Source: Myxococcales bacterium
Lineage (GTDB): Bacteria; Myxococcota_A; Polyangia; Palsa-1104
Assembly: GCA_023248835.1 (NCBI GenBank)
Contig: JAHFDU010000036.1
Location: 1-14,518, forward strand
Direction: 5' to 3'
DNA length: 14,518 bases
The notes below the pieces were generated by a model, which worked only from the letters and a program-made list of their open reading frames with translations, was not told the origin of the DNA and searched no databases. Positions 6,349 to 12,582 of the stretch are shown in pieces. The first letter of the stretch is position 1, and each line of letters starts with the position of its first letter. A program made the position numbers and the translations under genes.

Positions 6349-7224
6349 ATGAGTTTTTATTACGGATGGGCACCACGTTTGACCGTGGCGGAGCGGCGCG
6401 TCCAAGCGACGCGCGAGGCGATGAAGATGACCAAGCAGGGCAAGTCGCTAGCGCCGATCAGGCTCGACGGCAAGCGGATCGCGACAACCTGGTGGGGCAA
6501 CGCCTGGTGCACCAATTTGGAGTCGTACAGCGACTACGACAATCGCCTACCGCGCGGGCGCAGCTACGTCCGCAGCGGGTCGGTGCTCGACTTGCAGATT
6601 TCGCCGGCCAAAGTGACCGCGCTGGTGTCCGGTTCGAGTCTCTACGAAATCGAAATCGCGATCACACCGCTCAAGCGTTCGCACTGGCAGACGATCGTCA
6701 ACGAGTGCGCCGGGCAGATCGGATCGGTCGTAGAACTTTTGCAAGGCCGATTCTCGCAGCCGGTGATGGAAATTTTGGCGCGCCAAAAAACCGGACTATT
6801 CCCATCGCCAAAAGAAATTGCGCTCGACTGCTCCTGCCCGGATTGGGCGAGCATGTGCAAGCACGTGGCCGCGGCGCTCTACGGCGTCGGAGCGCGCCTC
6901 GACGCCGAGCCCGAGTTGCTGTTTGCCCTGCGCAAGGTCGATCAGATGGATTTGGTAAGCCAAGCCAGCGCCACAAAGCTCATCGGGAAAGCGGCGCGCG
7001 GCAGCAGCGTTTTGCGAACAGATAACTTAGGCCAACTCTTCGGGGTTGAATTCGAATCCACCGAGCCGGTGTTTTCCGTTGAGAAAAAGCCGTCACGAAA
7101 GTCGCCGCGCAAGAAAATGGCGACGAAAAAAGCGACGCGCCCGTCCCAAACTCGAAAACGCGCGGCCGTGACAGCAAAACACCAAGCCCCACGCCGTCGC
7201 AAAGCCGATCGCCAGCGTGTCTAA
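6349..7224 (+). CDS. SWIM zinc-finger protein with basic tail
   Basis: 291 residues from an ATG with a good Shine-Dalgarno (GAGGTG, 6335-6340, 8-nt spacing). The N-terminus (SFYYGWAPRLTVAERR) and the stretch TTWWGNAWCTNLESYSDYDNR are typical of bacterial SWIM proteins that sit beside SNF2 helicases. The zinc finger is C161-x-C163-x6-C170-x-H172 (CSCPDWASMCKH), all ligands present. Residues ~245-291 form a low-complexity Lys/Arg-rich tail (KKPSRKSPRKK, then KKATRPSQTRKR, then PRRRKADRQRV) like histone H1 or AlgP tails, likely binding nucleic acid without sequence preference. SWIM domains mediate DNA or protein contacts. The likely role is a partner or loading factor for the SNF2 enzyme; the biological process is unproven. 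Confidence 0.93.
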   Translation: MSFYYGWAPRLTVAERRVQATREAMKMTKQGKSLAPIRLDGKRIATTWWGNAWCTNLESYSDYDNRLPRGRSYVRSGSVLDLQISPAKVTALVSGSSLYEIEIAITPLKRSHWQTIVNECAGQIGSVVELLQGRFSQPVMEILARQKTGLFPSPKEIALDCSCPDWASMCKHVAAALYGVGARLDAEPELLFALRKVDQMDLVSQASATKLIGKAARGSSVLRTDNLGQLFGVEFESTEPVFSVEKKPSRKSPRKKMATKKATRPSQTRKRAAVTAKHQAPRRRKADRQRV

Positions 7225-7371
7225 GCAACGGTCTTGGCCGGAGTGATTCGATTTGGCCGTTCGGTGACGGATTTTCCGCCCCACCGGCAACTACAAAGAC
7301 AGGGACAGATACGAGAGAACGGCCGCTCGTGTGCGAAGGATGCTTTCGCTTCGGGTCGATGCTTAAAGTGG

Positions 7372-9027
7372 CTATTCGCTCATTGCCAGGGGTTCCTGGA
7401 GGGCGAAGCCAAAGCTCAGGGTCGGGATGAGCTCATGGGATGACGGACAGAGCAAGACTGAGTAGTCTGCTTTGGGTAACCCTAAGGTTTCGAAGTTGCT
7501 TAACATGTAGCCGCTCTGGCACGTGCAGTTCTGCGCCAGGAATGCAGTGTCACTGGCGTCTGAATATTTAGAGTAACTACTGTTTGAGAGCGAAGCATAA
7601 GAGCGATCAAGGAACACGTGCGGTCCCTCGTTGTTGCTGTAGGTGTTCGCTTGCAGCGACAGTCCGGAACAACGACCGCTGGCAAACAGCCCGGCCCCGA
7701 GATAGCCGAGATCTGACCTCAACGCGAACTTCTTGTTGTCGGAGAACGTACAACCCGAGAAAAGAACGGATCCGCCCTCACCACTGATGAATGCTCCTGA
7801 ATAAACGTTACGCGCAAAGGTAGTGTCGGTGGCGGTGACAGAGGGTGCGTTGAAAGCCAACAGGCCCATTCCGAGGCCAAGTGATGCGTCGTTGCCAGTG
7901 TCTTGTATCTGCGAGCTTGAAATTGTCAGGTTGGCGTTGTAGACGACCACGCCCGCCCCTTCGTTCTTCGCGATGCGCGTACGCGAGATCGTGCCATAGG
8001 CGCCGCTGGTGATCATGACGCCGAGTCCGCTGTTGTCGTGAACGTTGACATCGGTTGCCTCGAGTGTGGCGCCCGCCTGTGCCATGAGGCCGACGGCGGT
8101 GGCGAGGACGGCGCCCGACTTATGCGTTTCGATCTCAACGCCGTTGCTCAAGGACAGCTTCGAACCACTATCACTGGCCACAAGGCCAACCTCAGAATTG
8201 TCATAGATGTGTGTGCCTCGGAAAGTCAGCGAGCCGCCACGCAGCACTTCGCCGCCTCGCCCATATTTCCCATCGCTAGACTTGCGCGTGTCGTGAATAC
8301 TGCCGTTGCATAGGATTGCCGCTGCCGAGCTGACACAGATTCCCAAGGCAGGAGCGTCCGCGATCTCGACATTGAAGCCGCCGTAAGTCGCGCCATTCGT
8401 GACGGAAACGCCTGCTTCTGCGCAGTCTTTTTTGGTGACGTAAATGTCGTTGGTAGAGTCGCGGGCACGAAGATCTCCGAGTTCGACCGGCATGAGGGGC
8501 GGGCGAATGATGGTGTCGTCAATAAAGACGTCAGAAGTCTGACCGATCACCTGCACACGGCCAATGATGTTGGCTTGCTGAAACTGCACTTTCCCCGACG
8601 TAATTGTCACCGCAGTTTTCTCTTTTGCCAAGAGATCGATACCCCGAACGAAAACGAAATCGCCCGGATTTTTCGTGTTGATCGAAATACCTTGGGTGCC
8701 GATTCCTGAAAGCTTGACCCGATGGGTGATCGGCAGCAACGGCATGAGCGCTGAAAATGTACACGGAGGGAAGGCGCTGAACGGCTGGGCGACGGCACCT
8801 TCCATGGACTGTGCTTCGATGATGATGCTGCCACTGATCGGCTGGCTCAGCGTATATTCGCCATCCGCCAGCTGCAGATGGTGTTCACCGGAACTTGCCA
8901 AGACCTGCTCGACCTTTTCGTCGAGGCTGCAGGGTGCAGTTCGGCAGACGACTAGATCTCCGGGAGATGCTCCAGCACCGCATCTGCCAATGCAAGCTAA
9001 CACCAGCAAAAAGCCGATTGTGCGCAT
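7372..9027 (-). CDS. Predicted exported right-handed beta-helix (PbH1-repeat) protein
   Basis: 551 residues. MRTIGFLLVLACIGRCGAGA is a short signal sequence; a lipobox is not convincing (Leu at -2), so secretion by signal peptidase I or a lipoprotein are both open. After a Cys-containing segment (VVCRTAPC), residues ~200-480 show many repeats of the beta-helix pattern: GVSVTNGATYGGFNVEI, GTHIYDNSEVGLVAS, DVNVHDNSGLGVMIT, TRIAKNEGAGVVVYN, CTFSDNKKFALRS, TYSNNEGPHVFL. This fold occurs in surface polysaccharide lyases, adhesins and passive scaffolds. No catalytic site could be picked out. It is separated by 92 bp from the receiver gene upstream on the same strand, so it may be an output of the signalling block or just a neighbour. 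It converges with the SWIM gene; the 147-bp gap has only a weak hairpin near 7333-7349. Confidence 0.8.
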   Translation of the reverse strand: MRTIGFLLVLACIGRCGAGASPGDLVVCRTAPCSLDEKVEQVLASSGEHHLQLADGEYTLSQPISGSIIIEAQSMEGAVAQPFSAFPPCTFSALMPLLPITHRVKLSGIGTQGISINTKNPGDFVFVRGIDLLAKEKTAVTITSGKVQFQQANIIGRVQVIGQTSDVFIDDTIIRPPLMPVELGDLRARDSTNDIYVTKKDCAEAGVSVTNGATYGGFNVEIADAPALGICVSSAAAILCNGSIHDTRKSSDGKYGRGGEVLRGGSLTFRGTHIYDNSEVGLVASDSGSKLSLSNGVEIETHKSGAVLATAVGLMAQAGATLEATDVNVHDNSGLGVMITSGAYGTISRTRIAKNEGAGVVVYNANLTISSSQIQDTGNDASLGLGMGLLAFNAPSVTATDTTFARNVYSGAFISGEGGSVLFSGCTFSDNKKFALRSDLGYLGAGLFASGRCSGLSLQANTYSNNEGPHVFLDRSYASLSNSSYSKYSDASDTAFLAQNCTCQSGYMLSNFETLGLPKADYSVLLCPSSHELIPTLSFGFALQEPLAMSE

Positions 9028-9030
9028 CGA

Positions 9031-9078
9031 GGACTAAATTCTACCACGACGCGTGGACTAAATTCTACCACGACGCGT
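9031..9078. repeat. Perfect 24-bp tandem duplication in the beta-helix gene leader
   Basis: Two identical 24-bp units (9031-9054 and 9055-9078), followed by two more matching bases, lie directly before the ATG at 9027. Each includes CCACG-ACG-CGTGG (9044-9056 and 9068-9080), a palindrome with a 3-nt centre. Read on the minus strand, each has TAGAAT (9043-9038 and 9067-9062), a plausible -10. The proximal -10 would start transcription about 4 nt before the ATG. Its -35 is poor; the distal one has TTGGTC with a 15-bp spacer. Confidence 0.85.
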
Positions 9079-9119
9079 GGTCGACCAAGCCCTATCTCGA
9101 TCCTCATCCCAAGCGGAGT

Positions 9120-9551
9120 TTACGGCAGCTCGACAATTCTCCAATAGGCGTCGAGCAGCGTAATGACTTCGACAAAATCGTTGCCGACGTTGGCCTTGAC
9201 GATGTAGCCGGCGACATGTTCGCGATAGGCTGCAGTGCGGTCTTCATCGGCCTTCGAGGTGGTGAGCACAAAAACCACGGTGTTGCTGAGTTGGTCGTCG
9301 CTGCGGATCTGATGAAGAAATTCGATGCCGTTCATACGAGGCATGTTGAGATCGAGTAGAATCAGAAAGGGTCGCTGCAGCGGCGCCCGGCCGTCCTCTG
9401 CGCGTAGAATCGCCAGGGCCTCGATCCCATCCTTGGCCACCACCACCGGATTGGCGATTTTCTTTTTTTTGAACGCGCGCTCAACCGCCATGACTTCGAC
9501 CGCATCGTCTTCGACCAATAAGACCGTGACCGCAGACGGTGATGGTGACAT
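9120..9551 (-). CDS. Stand-alone response-regulator receiver (CheY/Rcp1-like)
   Basis: 143 residues, a single REC domain with no output domain. The acidic pocket is VLLVEDDAVEV (residues 10-20), the phosphoacceptor is D67 (LILLDLNMPRMNGIEF), the switch Thr is in VFVLTTSKADED, and the conserved Lys is in GYIVKANVG. The length and the form LDLNMPRMNG resemble the small regulators paired with PAS- or phytochrome-type kinases. Ribosome binding site AAGGAG (9563-9558) lies 6 nt before the ATG. It sits 145 bp downstream of the diguanylate cyclase gene on the same strand. A possible -10 TATACT (9613-9608) could give it a promoter of its own, but the -35 is not convincing. Likely acceptor for one of the two kinases nearby; output probably by protein-protein contact. 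Confidence 0.92.
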   Translation of the reverse strand: MSPSPSAVTVLLVEDDAVEVMAVERAFKKKKIANPVVVAKDGIEALAILRAEDGRAPLQRPFLILLDLNMPRMNGIEFLHQIRSDDQLSNTVVFVLTTSKADEDRTAAYREHVAGYIVKANVGNDFVEVITLLDAYWRIVELP

Positions 9552-9696
9552 TCCTAACTCCTTCGCTTCGAGTCAGACTATTTTTCTCGGTCGCTATATT
9601 GGCAACAGTATACGCGATACTCGATGAGAAGTGGAAGATGCCGCCATCGGTGTCGGAGATTGCCACGACCTGCACTAATTTCTTCGAGTTGCGTTC

Positions 9697-10656
9697 CTAC
9701 CATCGGCGCGCACATGGCGTCGTCGCAGCCGCCGACACTCGATTTTTTCCGGTTTGCTTGGCGTTTCGCATCGCTTCCGGAGAGTGGGTCAGCACTTCGG
9801 TCACCGACGCCACCGTGCGCGGCAGCAAAAACACTCCGAGGCTGATGGTTGCGGCCACCGTGCTCTCGATCAAATTTTCGCTCGCCACCGCCGCTCGGAC
9901 GCGTTCGGCAATTCGTGTGGCTTCGTCAATGCCGGTCGCTGAAAGCAAGACCAAAAATTCATCGCCGCCGATGCGTGCAAAGTGATCTTCTTGCCGGATC
10001 GAAACACGAATTCTGTCGGCAATCTCCACCAGCACTCGATCACCGATGGCATGTCCAAAGCGTTCATTGATACTTTTGAAGTCGTCGCAATCGATGAGCA
10101 CACCGTACAACTGCGCAGAATTTCTGCCGGCGCGCGCGACTTCGGCGGGCAGCATGTGCTCAAGCCCTCGGCGATTGAACACTTGGGTAAGCGGATCGAG
10201 AAATGCCAGTCGCTCGAGCTGTCCGTTGGCTCGCTCCAGTTCACCGCGAATGCGAAAACGCTCGACCGCGTAGCGAATCGATCGCAAGAGCATGTCGCCC
10301 GAGAAGGTTCCTTTGATGAGGTAGTCCTCGGCGCCGTCGTGGAGCATCTGCAACGCAGTCGACTGATCATCGAGACCGGTGAGCACAATGATCGGCACGC
10401 GCCCCGCATCGAGTTCTTTCATCTCGCCGAGAAACGCCCGCGCATCACCATCCGGCAAGCGATAGTCGATGAGTGCGCAATCGAAATGCTCGCGACCAAG
10501 CAGCGCCAGACCCGACTGGCGATCGACCGCTTCGGCGAGCTGGAAGCCGGTGGGTGCGATCTGTTTGAGCGCTCGACGCACGCTCGCACGATCGACCTCA
10601 TCGTCGTCGACAACGAGCACGCTTAGGCTCTTTGGGCCCAGCACCGATGCCATCAT
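9697..10656 (-). CDS. REC-GGDEF diguanylate cyclase response regulator
   Basis: 319 residues. REC domain: LVVDDDEVD (14-22), phosphoacceptor D64 (ALIDYRLPDG), switch Thr in VLTGLDD, Lys in DYLIKG (K115). A helical linker (SIRYAVERFRIRGELERANGQLERLAFLDPLT) leads into the GGDEF domain. The active site is canonical GGDEF (230-234), and the RxxD inhibitory site is present at R221-D224, exactly five residues ahead, so it should be a catalytic, product-inhibited cyclase making c-di-GMP from GTP. The C-terminal signature is slightly unusual (SPEAMRNAKQTGKNRV in place of the common ALYxAK form). The start overlaps the hybrid-kinase stop by 4 bp (ATGA). A second ATG directly follows and is better spaced from GGAG, so MASVLG may be the real N-terminus. 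Coupled translation suggests its phosphate comes from the hybrid kinase's relay. Confidence 0.94.
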   Translation of the reverse strand: MMASVLGPKSLSVLVVDDDEVDRASVRRALKQIAPTGFQLAEAVDRQSGLALLGREHFDCALIDYRLPDGDARAFLGEMKELDAGRVPIIVLTGLDDQSTALQMLHDGAEDYLIKGTFSGDMLLRSIRYAVERFRIRGELERANGQLERLAFLDPLTQVFNRRGLEHMLPAEVARAGRNSAQLYGVLIDCDDFKSINERFGHAIGDRVLVEIADRIRVSIRQEDHFARIGGDEFLVLLSATGIDEATRIAERVRAAVASENLIESTVAATISLGVFLLPRTVASVTEVLTHSPEAMRNAKQTGKNRVSAAATTPCARRW

Positions 10657-12515
10657 CGCGCTCCGTCGGGAAACTGCACCGTGTCTAAGTATGCCATGAG
10701 CTCGACCAAGGTGGAATGCAACTGTTCTCGGTTCTGCAGCATGGCCGCGTCCTGAAGACTGGCACCAAATTTGGCCATGCGGTGAAATCCATACAGCCCG
10801 GCGGTGCCCTTCATGTTGTGTCCGAGCGTCTGAATCGAGGCGTAGTCAGCGCGAGTGAGCGCCTGCTGCATCGAGACCACATCTTTTTTTCGATTGGCAA
10901 GAAACTGCGGTACCAGTGGAAGCACCTCTGGATCAATTTCGATTGATTCGGACTGCACCATAGGTCGCTCTGCCGCGAGAAACTCGGCGGTGGCGTCGAG
11001 TAGGCGCGCTTTACTGATCGGTTTGGCAATGCAGCGGGTGCAGCCCGCGTTGAGCGCGCGCTCCGCCGTTTCAGGATAAGCGTCGGCGCTGATGGCAATG
11101 ATCGGCGTCGCAGCGACACCACGGAGCGCCTCGAGCTTGCGGATCTGCTGCGTCGCCTCGAGCCCATCCACCAGCGGCATGTGCAAATCCATCAGCACCA
11201 GGTCGTACTCGACCGCGGAAAACATTCGAATCGCTTCGGCACCGTTGCCAGCCTGATCGACCTGATGGGCAGTCGACTGCAGAAATTTTTCGAGGACGAT
11301 TCGGTTTTCGACCGCGTCATCGGCGATCAAGATCTTGAGCGCGCGGTCCGAAGTGCGACACGACTGCGGCTCCGTCCGAGGCGCTGGCAGTGCCCTAGCG
11401 ATTTCAAATTGGGCGGTAAAATAGAAGCTGCTTCCCTGGCCAGTTTCGCTTTCGACCCAAATGCGGCCACCCATCAATTCGACCAGCCGCCGACAGATCG
11501 TCAGTCCCAAACCGGCGCCGCCGTAGGTTCGCGTGGTGGTCGGATCGAGCTGCGTAAAACTCTCGAACACCCGATCTAATTTATCGTTGGCGATGCCGAT
11601 TCCGGTGTCGCGGACGCAGAACTCGATGATGGCAGGCGCGGATTCGATCGGCCGGATCTTGACCACAATCTCGCCAGTGAAGGTGAATTTTATCGCGTTG
11701 CCGATCAAGTTGACCAATATCTGCCGCAGCCGATGCGGATCGCCGATGAGCAACGTCGGCGTGCCGGGAGCAAGCTCCCACTTGAGTACCACCTCCCGAC
11801 CGCTCAAACGAATACGCATCAGCTCGGCGGTTTCGGACACCAATCGCTCGAGATCAAACGGCAACGTTTGAAGTGACAGCTTGCCGCTTTCCACTTTCGA
11901 CAGATCCAAAATCTCGTCGATGAGGGTAAGCAAATGTTCGGCCGCTCGATTCAAGATTTCTACGTACTGTCTCTGATCCGAAGTGAGCGACGTTTCTCGC
12001 AAAAGCTCCGTCATGCCGAGAACAGAGTTCATCGGGGTGCGAATTTCGTGGCTCATGTTGGCGAGAAATTCGCTCTTGGCGCGACTGGCGGCTTCGGCCA
12101 GCTGCTTGGCCTTTTGCAGTTGCAGCTCCGACTGTTTGCGTTCGATCGCATAGCGGATCGAACGATAGATCACCTGTTCGTTGAATTCCCATTTGACCAA
12201 ATAGTCCTGCGCCAGCGTCGGAACAATTTCGATCGCTTGACGTTGGTCGTCGTTGCCAGTCAAAACGATGATCGGCTCGGCAGTGGCGGCGCGAATCCGG
12301 GCAATCGAGTCGAGACCACGCCCGTCGGGCAGACTGAGGTCGAGCAAGATGACGGCGGGCGGCGCTGAAGCAATGCTACCCACTGCATCTGCCAGCGAAG
12401 CTACATGGGTGAGTTCGAGTCGCGGTGAGGTCGCATCCAGCTTGCCAATGAGCTTGCGAATGAGCATCGCGTCCATCGGCTCATCTTCGACCAGCAAAAC
12501 TCGAATCGAGTTCAT
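10653..12515 (-). CDS. Hybrid histidine kinase, REC-HisKA-HATPase-REC-HPt
   Basis: 620 residues from the ATG at 12515; two TTG codons precede it in frame but the ATG is the better start. Domains in order: REC1 (VLLVEDEP; D59 in LLDLSLPDG; K108), HisKA (H156 in NMSHEIRTPMNSVLGM), HATPase (N273 in LIGNAIKF; DTGIGI 303-308; GAGLGL 333-338), REC2 (D443 in LVLMDLHMP; K498 in IAKP), and HPt (H566 in LGHNMKGTAGLYGF). All phosphotransfer residues are present. There is no membrane segment and no sensor domain, so input probably arrives by phosphorylation of REC1. It follows the membrane kinase gene by 67 bp and overlaps the diguanylate cyclase by 4 bp. The BarA/EvgS-type order suggests a multi-step relay, H156 to D443 to H566, then to the REC of the cyclase or the stand-alone receiver. 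Confidence 0.95.
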   Translation of the reverse strand: MNSIRVLLVEDEPMDAMLIRKLIGKLDATSPRLELTHVASLADAVGSIASAPPAVILLDLSLPDGRGLDSIARIRAATAEPIIVLTGNDDQRQAIEIVPTLAQDYLVKWEFNEQVIYRSIRYAIERKQSELQLQKAKQLAEAASRAKSEFLANMSHEIRTPMNSVLGMTELLRETSLTSDQRQYVEILNRAAEHLLTLIDEILDLSKVESGKLSLQTLPFDLERLVSETAELMRIRLSGREVVLKWELAPGTPTLLIGDPHRLRQILVNLIGNAIKFTFTGEIVVKIRPIESAPAIIEFCVRDTGIGIANDKLDRVFESFTQLDPTTTRTYGGAGLGLTICRRLVELMGGRIWVESETGQGSSFYFTAQFEIARALPAPRTEPQSCRTSDRALKILIADDAVENRIVLEKFLQSTAHQVDQAGNGAEAIRMFSAVEYDLVLMDLHMPLVDGLEATQQIRKLEALRGVAATPIIAISADAYPETAERALNAGCTRCIAKPISKARLLDATAEFLAAERPMVQSESIEIDPEVLPLVPQFLANRKKDVVSMQQALTRADYASIQTLGHNMKGTAGLYGFHRMAKFGASLQDAAMLQNREQLHSTLVELMAYLDTVQFPDGAR

Positions 12516-12582
12516 CAACAATGCATCCCAAGCTCGAGCGACGCTACCACCTCATTCGATTGACCGCGATTTCCTAAAAACC

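Noticed and set aside
3596..7224. Known SNF2-containing defence systems such as DISARM
   Set aside because: No methyltransferase, DUF1998 or phospholipase-D-like gene lies nearby, and SNF2/SWIM pairs are common outside defence loci.
7333..7349. GCGAA / TTCGC hairpin as a terminator between the SWIM and beta-helix genes
   Set aside because: The stem is only 5 bp with no following T-run; recorded as weak only.
7234..7443. Small plus-strand gene after the SWIM gene
   Set aside because: No family resemblance, and it runs into the 3' end of the beta-helix gene on the other strand.
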